From Mariannaea sp. PMI_226 (Eukaryota; Ascomycota; Sordariomycetes; Hypocreales; Nectriaceae), in the NCBI GenBank assembly GCA_024336345.1, contig JANFOG010000004.1, positions 2,914,001 through 2,978,000 of the forward strand: 64,000 nucleotides of DNA, written 5' to 3'. A model generated the notes under the pieces. That model searched no databases and had not been told where the DNA came from. It saw only the letters and a program-made list of their open reading frames with translations. Numbering within the stretch: position 1 is the stretch's first letter; every line of letters begins with the position of its first letter. The position numbers and the translations under genes are program-made. Of this stretch, positions 31,669 through 42,729 are shown piece after piece.

Positions 31669-33099
31669 TCAGTGGTTCCACTCTGCATCTGTTGCGTGGC
31701 CCAACGGCCCAGACACCGCATAATCAGTCGTCACAAAGGCCCTGTCCACCTCTCCCAGTCCCTCCGCGCAATACTGCAGAGTCTCCGCAATATCATGCGA
31801 GCAGTTCAGCGGCGTCTTCTCGCCCAACAGGATGTCAAACTCTACCCAAACTCCGTCACCCGCATGGTACGCAGTCACGTTCTTGAATCCCGTGACAACG
31901 GGCGAGAAGCGATAAGCGAGGTAAATCAGCTTTCTGAGCGTTCCCGTGTCGGCCGCCTCGCCAGACAGTCTCACGACGTTGCTGAAGCACGTGTGGCCCC
32001 AGTCGTAGATGATGAAGATGGAGAGAAGCCCGGCGCCAGCTGGGTCAAGCCACCAGATGCCAGCTCTGTAGCCGATTAGAGGAAACAGTAATGACAAGGT
32101 GTTGAAGATGACGTCCGTCTTGCAGTCTTGAACTAGGGCTTGGACCTGAGACGTCTTGATAGGGTAGCACCGGATGCCGATGGCACCTTTGATGACAATG
32201 GTAGCCAACAACGACCCGACAGCGGCCCAGCTAAGGATCTCCGTTTCATGATTTGGTCTCATGAGTCGCACGGCCGACTCTTGGAGAATCTGGAGGAAGG
32301 AGATGACCATTATAATTGAGAAGACTAGAATTCCGAGGGGTTCCAGCCGCCGCTTACCGACGGGGAACCGAGCACGAAGGGCCTGCAACCGCCACAGGAC
32401 AAGACGGTTCGTCGACCACACTATCAATGTGCACAACAGATCGAGCGCAGAGTCTACGACGGACGCCACAAGTGATAAAGATCCCGTAGTAAAAACGGCG
32501 AATGATTTTCCCAGCAGGAGCAGAATGTTGGCCATGATGTTGATGTTGATAGCCACCTTGGCCTGCCGGCTGGCCTTGCGTCGCTTCTCTTTCTCTTCAT
32601 CCGGGAGAAGCTCGCCGATGTTTCCCTGAACGTGCTGGATGCCACCTCTCCGTTCCAAGTCGCCGTCGTGATCCGGATCTGGGTTCATTGACTCGAGCGC
32701 ATCGTCGGCAATAGCCATGACAACGGCATCAACCTCAAGCCAGTCGTTGAGGCGCTCATTCTGGTCCTTATAGAACGCGCGAAGCTGCTTGTTCTCTATT
32801 TGCTTGAGTTCCTTCTCCGACTTGCGGTACTTCTCAAGTCCCTGCCTGTCAATGCCGTGGAGGAGGGCCTCCTTCAGTTCTGTGCGGCGGGCATCTTCAA
32901 GGACTGTATGGGCTGCGTCCTGGAATCTGAATGCCCGCGGTCTGCTTCTTCGTCTTGAACCCCATCTGAAACCATCACGAGTAAACAAAGATCCTGTTTC
33001 CAGGTCCCGAGGGTGCTCATTCTTCCGTCTTCTTCGCCGGGTATCCTGGCCGGTGTAAGAGGTGTTGTAATCCCTATTGAAGGTTCGTTTGCCAACCAT
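31669..33099 (-). CDS. Cation diffusion facilitator transporter, probable Mn-type
   Basis: Intronless, 476 residues from the ATG at 33099. A long basic, hydrophilic N-terminus (about 185 residues) precedes six predicted membrane helices and a C-terminal cytosolic domain. Family motifs are SLSLVASVVDSALD in helix 2 and QDCKTDVIFN in helix 5. Both metal-site motifs are D-x3-D (216-220 and 325-329), the signature of manganese-selective CDF proteins, rather than the H-x3-D of zinc members. Expected role: export of divalent metal from cytosol into an organelle (vacuole, Golgi or ER) by proton antiport. Its organelle cannot be read from sequence. The divergent promoter side is empty to 33896. Confidence 0.92.
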   Translation of the reverse strand: MVGKRTFNRDYNTSYTGQDTRRRRRKNEHPRDLETGSLFTRDGFRWGSRRRSRPRAFRFQDAAHTVLEDARRTELKEALLHGIDRQGLEKYRKSEKELKQIENKQLRAFYKDQNERLNDWLEVDAVVMAIADDALESMNPDPDHDGDLERRGGIQHVQGNIGELLPDEEKEKRRKASRQAKVAININIMANILLLLGKSFAVFTTGSLSLVASVVDSALDLLCTLIVWSTNRLVLWRLQALRARFPVGKRRLEPLGILVFSIIMVISFLQILQESAVRLMRPNHETEILSWAAVGSLLATIVIKGAIGIRCYPIKTSQVQALVQDCKTDVIFNTLSLLFPLIGYRAGIWWLDPAGAGLLSIFIIYDWGHTCFSNVVRLSGEAADTGTLRKLIYLAYRFSPVVTGFKNVTAYHAGDGVWVEFDILLGEKTPLNCSHDIAETLQYCAEGLGEVDRAFVTTDYAVSGPLGHATDAEWNH

Positions 33100-33896
33100 G
33101 ATGCTTCGATTACAGAGGCAACCCAAGATTCAAATGTGAGTTGAAGTGATATGAAATAAAACTCAGACAATAATAAATCACTGCATGTTTTTCCTGAAGA
33201 GGAACATTTAAGGCAATTTTTACTGCCTGTAATCAAGGTACAATGAATGCTAGCTTCTTGTAGTGATGCCCCCTGTTATTGAGGTCCTGGTACATGACGT
33301 AGATGAGACATGGATACTTTGGGCAACGGAAATGGCGGCACCAAAGCTGAGACTGATCGGCAATGTACTGATTCCCAGTTTCTTGCTTAGCTGCCGAGGA
33401 GCAGACTACGGTGCTTTTTTTTGTTCGATTTAGCTCGCAAGAATCGCAAAAATCTAGTCTGAATCGAGTCTTCGCGGCCTGGCTGCGTGCTCTGTCCTTG
33501 TCTCACATTCTTCCGCGATGCTGCTGCTGCTGCCGTCCATTCCTAGTGGGCGAGTGGTGGTACTCCACACCAATGTTCAACCAAGTTTATATATGGGAGG
33601 ACAACCAAAGATGACGCACAAAGCCATTATATTAGGTAGCCTGCAGGAATCTGACATTTGACAAACTTCCAGTCCACAATGAGGAGAGAGGAGTGTTCTA
33701 TTTAAATCTTTACAAGGATATGCACCAAGAGAAGCACGTATATACCCTATTCTACCCTACCCCCCCGCTACCGCATTCTCACTCCCCTCCAGATTCAACG
33801 TCATTTATTAACCTGAATTGACACCCTGTATCGCACACCCTCAATCACTTCCAAAAGCATCTTCGCCTTTCCATGCACTGTCTAACTTACAGTCCC
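33100..33896. other. Intergenic, no gene seen
   Basis: Between the CDF gene start and the 3' end of the DUF4267-like gene. It includes a CTGCTG run (33520-33535) and a C-rich stretch near 33760. No motif-bearing frame was found. Confidence 0.4.
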
Positions 33897-34322
33897 TTAT
33901 GCAAGAGCTCTCATTGCAACCCAAGGCACAAGCACCCCAACTGTAGGAACCCAATGCCCCCATGCCTTATGCTGAAGCTTCCCTCCGCCCAACGTCCACA
34001 CAATCCATCCGTCGCACAGCCCTGTAAACACAATGCCCGCCAGCATCACCGTGACGCCTTGGTTGTTTCCCAGGTACTGCAGGCCCAGACACGTCAATCC
34101 CAGGGCCACGTCGCGTACTGCTTTGGCGTAGACGAAGGGTGACATTGGCGATGACAGCGACGAGTCGCCGCTGGCGGGTTGTTGGTGAAGTGATGCCTGC
34201 TCCTGTGGACTGGGAACGCCAAAGAGCGAGTGCGCCGCGAGAGGGTTGCGCAGCGCGGAGAGGCCGGTGAAGACGAGGGGTGCGCCGACGCAGTACACAG
34301 AAATAGAAGAGTAATTTGCCAT
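33897..34322 (-). CDS. Small four-helix membrane protein (DUF4267-like)
   Basis: Intronless, 141 residues from the ATG at 34322. Hydrophobic segments: VYCVGAPLVFTGLSALRNPL, a weaker helix AVRDVALGLTCLGLQYLG, VTVMLAGIVFTGLCDGWIVW and WVPTVGVLVPWVAMRAL. The order and the KAVRDVALGL and GDGWIVW-type words resemble DUF4267 membrane proteins of ascomycetes. The frame is open further upstream, but the extra residues are AT-rich and Cys-rich and unlike the family, so the internal ATG is chosen. Function unknown. Confidence 0.82.
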   Translation of the reverse strand: MANYSSISVYCVGAPLVFTGLSALRNPLAAHSLFGVPSPQEQASLHQQPASGDSSLSSPMSPFVYAKAVRDVALGLTCLGLQYLGNNQGVTVMLAGIVFTGLCDGWIVWTLGGGKLQHKAWGHWVPTVGVLVPWVAMRALA

Positions 34323-34814
34323 CTTGACTGATGGTTGAAGCGACCTAATATTGTATTTTGAAATAGTGTGTTCGTATTTGTGTTCCCCTTCGAATAAATT
34401 CTTGTGGACGAAGCACTGTTTGAAAGGCGCGCATAACGAGGAGGAACTAACTAAACAAATTCCTAGTTCACATATAGGCGCCTGACAAGGCACATCTTAA
34501 TCCAGCCGCACTCACTATAAGGTGTTCATTCAACATTGTGTAAAGGCAATAATCCCTGTTAATAATTCAATCGAACGAAAACAAAAATCAAAAGGCTTCC
34601 CAAAACTAGGTAGTTCATCATTCAAAATTTTATCATCGTCTTTCCATCTATTGATACAATTCGTAAAATTTCCAATTTGATTCCGTCCCGTGAATAACCC
34701 ATCAATCACACTGATCTCCATTCCATCATGTCAAAAAAACGCCTAGCTGCTATTCGTATCTAATACATAAATGTGATCTTAGTAAAAGACAAAGTTCGCT
34801 CATATAATGGTGCT
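34323..34814. other. Intergenic, AT-rich
   Basis: About 0.5 kb AT-rich spacer upstream of the DUF4267-like gene and downstream of the dynamin-like gene. Nothing was recognised. Confidence 0.4.
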
Positions 34815-37424
34815 TTAATTCTGTGAGCCCAACCTCATTGCGTTCGCAAGTCTATGTCTCGCGCTCTCGCGGCGCGAATCTCGTCCGGAGCCTTGCTGGT
34901 ATGTTGAGTCTGTGCGGCCCGCGTTCTCATAGTATGCCTCTGGGTCGCTCAGGCCGACCTTTTGGGGTCGGGGTGGTGGCGCGGGCGCAGATAGGTCATG
35001 TTGGCCGTTGTGATAGACAGGCTCCCACTCGGTGCTAGTATCTGGTCGGTAGCCAGATGCCGGGCGGTTCAGGTTCTCCCGTCGATATTGCTCTGGAGGG
35101 GTCATGGCATAGCCGCCGGAGCGCTGTTCGTCACGGCTCTCGCGGCCATCACGACCATCGCGGTCATCACGACTCTCACGCGCGACTCGACGTACAGATT
35201 CGTGTCTGACCGGCTGAGATGGTACGGGCGGGGGTTGCGTTGCAGGAGCTGCGGGTTGGCGATTGCTGTAGTCTCCGCTAGGTTGCTCATCTTCGTCCGT
35301 CACCGATTCGTCCTCTGGCTCATCGTCGTAGACTCTCAACTCGCTTCGCATAGCAAGACCAGCACAGATAGTCCTAGCCTCCTCAATAGCCTTCTTCTGG
35401 GCCTGAAGTGTCTTGCGTCGTTCACGAGTCTCTTTATTCTCTGCAGCGATGCCTTCGATAGTAGCATCCTTCATGCGCAAAATCTCAATGGGGTTGAACA
35501 GACGAAGCATACCCAAAAGTAGATGTCGTTCAACAACCTGGGTGATAACGTTGCGCGTGAAGATACGGGCAGTGAGGTCATAGTAGATGAGCATCTTCTC
35601 CAGAACCTCCTCGGCTTCAGAGTAGGTGCCACCATTCTCAGTAGCATCTGCGCGCCACTTCCTCAGGCGATCCTCATATTCAGGGTCGAAGGGTTGGACC
35701 TCAAGCTCCATATCGTCAGTCAAGCGGCCAAGTTCCTTGTCTGCGCTTTCCATCAACTCCTTCATCTTGATCTCGAGGAAATGCATGCGAAGGGGATCGC
35801 GCATGCGCATCGGCCAGGCGTAGTCAATAACATCAGCCAGAAACTCATTACAGATGACACCAAGATTATCCTTGTACTCTTGAGCCAACACAGGCCAGTT
35901 TCGAGAGTAGTCCTGGAAGAGGATGTAAGGAGCTCGGGGATTGGAGTCAAGAGGCAACTCATTACCGCGAATCTGTCGGAGAAGGGGCTCGACCTCGTGC
36001 TCGGCAAACTCCTTCTTGCTGCGATCTCCCACAACACCGGCTTGGGGAAGGTTGGCAGCCGGCGCGGCAGCCGGTACGCCCTGCTGGAAGGTGACTTTGC
36101 GGCCATGCTGGCGGAATCGTCGAGCAAATCGTTCGCTTTCCTCACGGACGCGAGCACGCAACTTCTGTGATGGCGTACCTTTTGGGCTGGACTGTCTAGC
36201 GAAGAACTTTTCTCCAAACGGGTTCTTGTAGTTGCCGTTGACGGCCGGGGTAACGAGATTGTTTGACGCAGTGAAAAGCTCGCCCATATCAAACCTCATC
36301 TCCTCGACGGTGTCTCTTCCCACTCCCATGGCCTTGAGCTGGGCTTCGCAGCCCTCGAGGGCCTCCTGGATCTGGCGTCGCAGAGTCTTGACATGCTTTC
36401 CAATATGGCGCTGCAGCTGAGTGCTAAGCTTCTGCCGAAGAGCAGCAATTCCCCACATCTGAGGCGGAAGGTGAGCCCATTTTCCTCGAGTAAAGAACTC
36501 GGCCTCTCGATTAGCTCGCTCGTCGGGTGTCTGCCAGCGATCGTTGGGGCCGGGGTTCAGCAGGACATACCAGCCCAATTTGAAGTTGTTCTCCTTGTCT
36601 TTGTTGGTGACAAGCTCGATGAACTTATCCTCTAACCCAATTCGCTCCGTCATATCAGGTTTCGTCAAAACACCGATAGTTCGAGAGCCAGCTGGGTCAA
36701 ATTGACGGGCCTTTTTGAGAATAGGAGCCTGGACGTAGTCGTTGTTGCCTCCGATGACAGCAAGGATGATGGTTCGCGGGCTCTTCATATAACGGTCAGA
36801 CAGGGCCTCGATTGTTTGAATATCGGCCTCTGACTGATCGCGGTTGGCAACACGGACCAAGCCGGGAAGATCGACGAGTGTGAGCAGCGGCATGTCAGGG
36901 CCGCACTTCTCAACCACGAGAATGTCGCGAGCGGCAAAGCGCCCAGGTATATTGCGAGGGGCGATGAGTTCAGTTGCATCTCGCATCATCTGTTCGAAGG
37001 GAGTTTCGCCAGTAACGTTGCCGCCATACTGAAGCAGTCGAGCTTGCTCGTTGTAAGGGCGAGACTTGTCGGGGATGATTGACACTCTCAGCTTGGTATC
37101 CTTTGCTCTGCGTAGTCGAATTTCGGTCGCAAACCGTGTGCAGGCGCCGGCATCGCGAGGAAATGGTGTACCGGTGAGGGCTTCAAGGACGGAGCTTTTA
37201 CCAGCTGACTGGTCGCCAACAACGACGATCTGGGGAAGCTTGATGTTGTCAAGCTGGGCAAATTGGAGTTTGTCGATAAGGTCCAAGAGGCCGCGCTGCT
37301 CGTTGGCAAGACCCTGGGTATCCAGAGAGGACTCGATGGAGGTGGGCATCGCACGACTGGGTTTGGAGTCAGCGACAGCAGCTGCTTGTGTGTGATCTGG
37401 GGTAACGACGAACAGTGAGCCCAT
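34815..37424 (-). CDS. Dynamin-like GTPase
   Basis: Intronless, 869 residues. The N-terminal GTPase domain has G1 GDQSAGKSS at residues 70-78, G3 DLPG (in TLVDLPGLVRVAN) and G4 TKPD (GVLTKPDMTER). A stalk/middle region follows, then a helical GED-like segment (EVLEKMLIYYDLTARIFTRN, VVERHLLLGMLRLF). The C-terminal 170 residues are disordered: acidic (DDEPEDESVTDEDE), then Pro-rich, then an Arg/Asp/Glu-rich repeat (SRDDRDGRDGRESRDE). There is no PH domain. This is the layout of the fungal-specific Mx/dynamin-like group rather than Vps1 or Dnm1. Membrane remodelling is the family role; the particular membrane is unknown. Confidence 0.93.
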   Translation of the reverse strand: MGSLFVVTPDHTQAAAVADSKPSRAMPTSIESSLDTQGLANEQRGLLDLIDKLQFAQLDNIKLPQIVVVGDQSAGKSSVLEALTGTPFPRDAGACTRFATEIRLRRAKDTKLRVSIIPDKSRPYNEQARLLQYGGNVTGETPFEQMMRDATELIAPRNIPGRFAARDILVVEKCGPDMPLLTLVDLPGLVRVANRDQSEADIQTIEALSDRYMKSPRTIILAVIGGNNDYVQAPILKKARQFDPAGSRTIGVLTKPDMTERIGLEDKFIELVTNKDKENNFKLGWYVLLNPGPNDRWQTPDERANREAEFFTRGKWAHLPPQMWGIAALRQKLSTQLQRHIGKHVKTLRRQIQEALEGCEAQLKAMGVGRDTVEEMRFDMGELFTASNNLVTPAVNGNYKNPFGEKFFARQSSPKGTPSQKLRARVREESERFARRFRQHGRKVTFQQGVPAAAPAANLPQAGVVGDRSKKEFAEHEVEPLLRQIRGNELPLDSNPRAPYILFQDYSRNWPVLAQEYKDNLGVICNEFLADVIDYAWPMRMRDPLRMHFLEIKMKELMESADKELGRLTDDMELEVQPFDPEYEDRLRKWRADATENGGTYSEAEEVLEKMLIYYDLTARIFTRNVITQVVERHLLLGMLRLFNPIEILRMKDATIEGIAAENKETRERRKTLQAQKKAIEEARTICAGLAMRSELRVYDDEPEDESVTDEDEQPSGDYSNRQPAAPATQPPPVPSQPVRHESVRRVARESRDDRDGRDGRESRDEQRSGGYAMTPPEQYRRENLNRPASGYRPDTSTEWEPVYHNGQHDLSAPAPPPRPQKVGLSDPEAYYENAGRTDSTYQQGSGRDSRRESARHRLANAMRLGSQN

Positions 37425-39026
37425 GCTATCGCAGCAGAGGTTTTGAGAAAATTACAAGTTCAAGTTGTTCAAGTTCGACTCCGGGTTCAGCTTGAAAATA
37501 ATAAGGCTCTCGCACTTTGCACTTTGGGTCAGTCAGGGCTTTCTTATATAGATACGTACCTAAGAGCATCTGCCTTGGACAATTACGTTGCGCTGCCCCT
37601 CAACAATGAAAGTGGTGAGCCATGATTTGCCAAGACTCACAGTTAATCTGGTTGCCTCCGTTCACAGTGGGCAAGGTTGCGTACGTCAGTACGTAGGAGG
37701 CAACCTTTTAGAGATTGGCGTCATGGGATGGATGCTTCTGGGCTTTCAGCTGCGCCACAAAACAGGGGATTGGTTGGGAGTTCTTGACATGGTGGCAGTG
37801 CACAGTGAGAGATGCGAAAAATTACAGAGTATACTTGACATTTGCAAATCTAAGAAGATTATTATTTCATGGTGAGTAGAGTACCTCTCATTTAAATTAT
37901 ATCGATAATTCTCATGACGGTCGCATATCAGAAGGATTATTTCAAAACTAGGCCAGTCGGGGATGTCTCACACTTAGATCAGTGGAGGTTTCACACAGCG
38001 GCCAACACACGGCTCGGTAGGCGGAAACTGTGCTGAAGTGCGGATATGGCGCACTACGGGTACGTTTGACTTCCTCAGGGGCAGCACATGGACTAGATCC
38101 CCACAAGGTTTAATCAGATCTCTTCAAGCTAGCATGTGCATGTAGCCAAGAGAGACGTTTTCATTTACGGTGATTTTGCTCCGGTAGTTACCTGATAGAC
38201 ATTTACGCGGAGGTGGCACAACACAGCAAAGGTAAAGTGTGGCTGTGCGGGATGCCTCTGCCGCGTACAGATGTGGCGAAATTCCGTACACCAAACAGCA
38301 TGGCACCAGCACTCGCAGCTCTTGAGAAATATGTAAAATGTAGGAGGTTACTATTACTTTGCGTAAGAAGCCACTGGCTGTTTTCGTTTCACCAAGATCC
38401 AGTCCAGAACATTCCCAACCTCAGACCCTTGGATGAGAAATGGATTGTGTCCATCTCTTATTGAGAATGAGCAACTAAGCTCAACAAAGAGCTCCTAGTT
38501 ACAAGGTCGGGTACATACTTCGCTATATAATGCCTTTAACATAATATTTCTATCTTTTTTTCCGGACGATAGTAACCTTTTCAAAAGTTAGAAATCAAAA
38601 TATAATGACAAAGGATATCTTACACTCATCATGGTGTGTAGGGTAAGATCACTGACACACGTCGGCCAAAGACAAGAGATAGGTTTTTAACATCGCTTAG
38701 GACTTCATCTCGTCTTGTACGAGGGAGCTATGAGAAGTCTCGTACACCATTTCGATATTGTTTTGTCCCCGCTCTAAAGAGAAAGATAGCATTGTAAAAA
38801 CAGCGGACATATACCACCGTCTTGGTACGTTGGGTCACAACGCAAAACCGCAAAGGAGACGTCTAAGAAACAGCTTAACATAATACGCATTTCAATTAGT
38901 CATGATAGAGAATAATCTTTATTCAATAACGTCACACGCCAAAGCCAGATATGCTAATTACTTTTTATCAAGCCTCGTAGATGACCTAATTAACTATCCA
39001 GGATATGATATATGTGTCTTAACACC
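37425..39026. other. Intergenic 1.6 kb between dynamin-like gene and qa cluster
   Basis: No gene recognised. It contains a 10-bp inverted repeat (37650-37659 with 37696-37705) whose loop holds a smaller CGTAC dyad. AT-rich at both ends. Confidence 0.4.
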
Positions 39027-41756
39027 TCACAATAACGCCTCCCGATCATCGACAGATTCTAGCCGGGGCTGAAGTTCTTCGACATTGGATTTGCCCTCCT
39101 CATTAGGGTAAGCACGGAAAACCTCTCTCCTCATCAATCGTCTCGGAGCACGTCGACCAGTAAACAGCTCAAATTGTGCAAAGCCTTGCTCAGGCAGAAG
39201 ATCAAGGCCATCCATGCTAACCCAGCCGCGTGAGGATAGTTTCCTACTTTGAGCGAGCAAGGGCGTACTCAATGTTTTGTATCCAAGATCAAGCGCGACG
39301 CCACCTGTCCGACTACCAAACCAAGGTTCTGGAAGTGTCAAGTTTGGTGCAGGCACATCCCCAATCGCATGCGTTGGAATACATGAAACAATCACAGTAG
39401 GTAGCCGGTAATTCTCAGGCCAAGTCTCCTCCAGTGATTTAACAACATGAAAACGAGCGGGCTCGGTGCTCGAGCTGAGCAATTTGAAGTCCGTCCTCTG
39501 GAGGAGCTGAGAAAAGTGGCTCACCAATTTTTCCGCATTTGCTACTGTACGGTTGTAGATGGCAATGTTCTTGATGCCAACTTGTAGCATTGCGTATACA
39601 GTGGCACGAGCCATACCTCCAGCTCCGATGACTAGGCCAGACGTGGTAGAAACTACAGCATTGGCCGGTGAGAGACCACGGCGGATGCAAGCTCGGATAC
39701 CAATCCAGTCGGTATTTTCTCCATACAAGGCTTTGATGGGCCCGGCTCGGCTGATGCCTTGAAAGAAGCCAGCTCCTGTCGGAACCGATCCGTCGGGGTT
39801 GAGGTGACGAATAGGAATTAGGGTGTTTACTGCCCCGATTGCTCGAGCATGACGGCTAAGCGAGTGGGTGAGGGTGATGACCTCAACCTTGAAGGGCAGT
39901 CCAATGGAAGCACCACCAAAGTTGGGATCCTCAATGAGGTGCTTGATCGCTCGAAGGGATGGAGAAGAGAAGGGTTGGTAACGATGTGGGATACCACATG
40001 CTTTAAGGGCGGAAGTATGCATGGCAGGCGATAAACTGTAGTCGACATTGGCACCAAAAACGTAAAGCTTCATGTGGTCGAATATGAAAGATGAAAACAA
40101 GGCCTCGGTCGCCCCAAATGCAGTGACACAAGGCGTGATAGGTGGCTTATAATTAACCCGTTCGAGGGAAGAGGGTCGTGTTACCGTCAGAATACGGTTG
40201 AAAGAGGCAGAATTTCGCCCCAGTGGGCCAGAATTATATGCAATGAGGGGAATCTTGGGTCCCTCAATTTTTTCGACAGCACATTTGAGATGAGAAATAC
40301 TGAAGTTGTCCTCGATAGAGGTTGCTGGACGAATCAGCCGAGCAAGATGGCATCCTAAACGATTTGCTTTTGTGTACCAGGAAATCCATGCGGAAGAATC
40401 CCAGCTCGGAGGGTCTGTAATAATGAAGCAGTTTCCAATAATTTTGGTTCGCTTTCGGGTGGTCAAAAGTCTCGAGATGTGAGAGTCGTCTAATCTCAAG
40501 TCGACTGTCATCATCTCCGGAGCCAATCGAACAGCGTGGTGGAGGAGGTCAAGATAGATGCGAATTCCCTCATCATTAGCCAACTGAGGGAGAAATATAT
40601 GGAGAATGATGGGTAAGATAGCACTCCTTCGCACTCTTCCGATGCCCCGTGTTATATCGCTCGCTAGCTTGGCAGTGAGCTCGCTACTCGGACGAGCTGC
40701 ATGAGGGTGTTTTTCTAGGTGTTCTGCGAGGTCATGGACCACGATTTGAATGACATCAGCCCCAGTGACGTGGTCCTCGACGTCGATGCTTTCATTTAAG
40801 ATGTCGCTCAACGGAATGGATACAGCATAGGTGAATTGCCGTTCCTCTGGAGGAACCTTGGCCAAAGGAAACGCCGACTCGATGAACGGGATCGTTCCAG
40901 TAGGATATATTAGTGAGAGAAATTTCAGGAAATGTCTTTCGACGTGCTTCAGCGCCAGATAGGGAGTTGGAGTCCTTGATGACACAGACGCTCTGTTAGG
41001 AGCCTGTTGAGTTTTGGCAGGCTTCTCTGAGACGTTGAAGAACTCAAAATTGGTACAAGTCCGAAAAATAGCGCTGCTCACGTTGAGAAGATTCCATATC
41101 TTCGTACTGTCATTGATCTTGAGGTGCTGTTGGATTGCTTCCGGATCACGGACGACGTGGATGACAGGGTTTGTGGCAGAAAAGTCTCGGAGTAGACTCT
41201 GGACACGGCTTTCCATCCAGGAACAGACAAGAACGTAACCGGTGCGGTGACGATCGAGAACAGATTGAAGAACCTTGGCCTGTTGCTTATAACATTCAGC
41301 AGATCCATGCTTTGCCTTGTAGCTGGCGCTGGATAGGCTTGTTGCTCGCTGAAAGGCCGTCTCCAGGTCGATGACTTTCCGGTTCATAGCTGAAGATGCC
41401 ATGATGGCAAGCGTAGACTTCCCGGCACCCCGAATACCGACAAAAAGCATCGAAGCATCTGCACTAAACTCCGGGACCCCTCCATTCAATGGAGGGAAGG
41501 TTGGAGAAGGGGTTCGAGTGAACGCATCTTGAGCATCTGTTCGTGATGCACCATTACTTTGCGACGGTGTCGAGATAGCTTGAGGCTGAGTCTGACTCTT
41601 GATGCTAAAGCTACTGCTTCTACTGCTTGATTTACTGTGAGCTTTAGAGCTAGAGTTTGAAAGAGACCGGGTGTGAGGTGGCTGTGGGACAGTCGTGAGA
41701 GTATCCTCAGTTCCACCACCAAGCATGGCCTCGAGAGATCTCTTGACGCCAGCCAT
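39027..41756 (-). CDS. qa-1S: Quinate pathway repressor (AROM-derived, QUTR/QA-1S type)
   Basis: Intronless, 909 residues from the ATG at 41756. It is homologous to the last three domains of the pentafunctional AROM protein but acts as a repressor. After a Ser-rich N-terminus comes a shikimate-kinase-like P-loop (VGIRGAGKST, about 107-115), then a type I dehydroquinase-like region, then a shikimate-dehydrogenase-like region with YSLSPAMHTSAL, NTDWIGI and VIGAGGMARAT. In Neurospora and Aspergillus this protein binds the activator and shuts the pathway down without quinate (established). The length is close to the known repressors. It is divergent from the activator gene. The open frame extends upstream without another ATG. 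Confidence 0.95.
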   Translation of the reverse strand: MAGVKRSLEAMLGGGTEDTLTTVPQPPHTRSLSNSSSKAHSKSSSRSSSFSIKSQTQPQAISTPSQSNGASRTDAQDAFTRTPSPTFPPLNGGVPEFSADASMLFVGIRGAGKSTLAIMASSAMNRKVIDLETAFQRATSLSSASYKAKHGSAECYKQQAKVLQSVLDRHRTGYVLVCSWMESRVQSLLRDFSATNPVIHVVRDPEAIQQHLKINDSTKIWNLLNVSSAIFRTCTNFEFFNVSEKPAKTQQAPNRASVSSRTPTPYLALKHVERHFLKFLSLIYPTGTIPFIESAFPLAKVPPEERQFTYAVSIPLSDILNESIDVEDHVTGADVIQIVVHDLAEHLEKHPHAARPSSELTAKLASDITRGIGRVRRSAILPIILHIFLPQLANDEGIRIYLDLLHHAVRLAPEMMTVDLRLDDSHISRLLTTRKRTKIIGNCFIITDPPSWDSSAWISWYTKANRLGCHLARLIRPATSIEDNFSISHLKCAVEKIEGPKIPLIAYNSGPLGRNSASFNRILTVTRPSSLERVNYKPPITPCVTAFGATEALFSSFIFDHMKLYVFGANVDYSLSPAMHTSALKACGIPHRYQPFSSPSLRAIKHLIEDPNFGGASIGLPFKVEVITLTHSLSRHARAIGAVNTLIPIRHLNPDGSVPTGAGFFQGISRAGPIKALYGENTDWIGIRACIRRGLSPANAVVSTTSGLVIGAGGMARATVYAMLQVGIKNIAIYNRTVANAEKLVSHFSQLLQRTDFKLLSSSTEPARFHVVKSLEETWPENYRLPTVIVSCIPTHAIGDVPAPNLTLPEPWFGSRTGGVALDLGYKTLSTPLLAQSRKLSSRGWVSMDGLDLLPEQGFAQFELFTGRRAPRRLMRREVFRAYPNEEGKSNVEELQPRLESVDDREALL

Positions 41757-42729
41757 GAGACGGGAGAGTAGAGACAGAGACAAAGAGAGAGAGAGAGTGC
41801 TGAAAGCGGAGAGCCGACAGAGAAAAACAAATTGAGAAGGTAGTTTCTAAGAGATGCGACCTGCGCGTGTCATTTCGAAGACGCGTCAATATCTTGGCGG
41901 ATATATGGGCGAGTATGGGCTGTTCGTCGCAATTGTGGGCGGCAGATCCGGCGACGACCCCGGAGGAGTGGAAGAGAATATGAGGCGAGGATATCCGCGC
42001 GGAGAAGTAAGAGAGGTCTAGTCAAGGGGTTCTGTCGTGAGCGTGCAATTATCTCACGTAGTCGAAAAAAGAACAGCAAGGCTTGTGGCCGTGGCTTGAG
42101 TAAGGGAGGCAGGGCGTATCAAGGTGAAGGAGGGACTCAAAATCCAAGTGAATTGCAAAATGACAAAACGGAGCAAAAGCCATCATGCCCTCCGCCGCGC
42201 CTGACCGTTTGAGTTGGTAACTCTTGAGCTCCTCCCCCCACCACCCGACCAAAAAAACGCCGGGTGGGGAAAGTCCGGGGACCCCGCTCTCCTGTAGAGG
42301 CTCCGATTGGATGGAAGAGTATTTACCCAGTCCCCACCCTCCAAATTGAAGCTCCACCATTGGCTACGTGCGATTGTGGCCGATTGTGGCATGCCTGTCT
42401 ACTCCCATCTTCCCATCTACAGCCCATTTCAGCGCCTTTCAGACATCCCAGCTCCCCCAGATTCCCAGATTCCCCCCCCGCATTGTCGCTCTTCCTAGCA
42501 AGTAGGTTTTTCCCATTCCTGTTCACTCCTGCATCTGCGCTCTCCCTCGCGCCAGTGGTCTTGACGTTGTTGTTCTATTATCCCCCTGTGATATGGCGCG
42601 AGAATCGTTCGAGGTTTGATCAGTGGCCTCGTCTTCTCTGTCCACCATGCCTCAGCGTGTCTTAGGGCACAGGAAAGGTAGGTAGCTCGTCCACGTCAAC
42701 TCCACGGTTCGCCACATTCCAACCAAAGA
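41757..42729. promoter_or_regulatory. Divergent qa-1S / qa-1F promoter region
   Basis: About 1 kb between repressor and activator start codons, pyrimidine-rich near 42400-42560. I found TTATCC half-sites (near 42575) but no dyad close to the QA-1F consensus. A short GA-rich run lies at 41770-41800. Confidence 0.5.

Noticed and set aside
35523..36170. Plus-strand frame of 215 codons antisense to the dynamin-like gene
   Set aside because: It lies entirely opposite a well-supported GTPase gene and has no domain.
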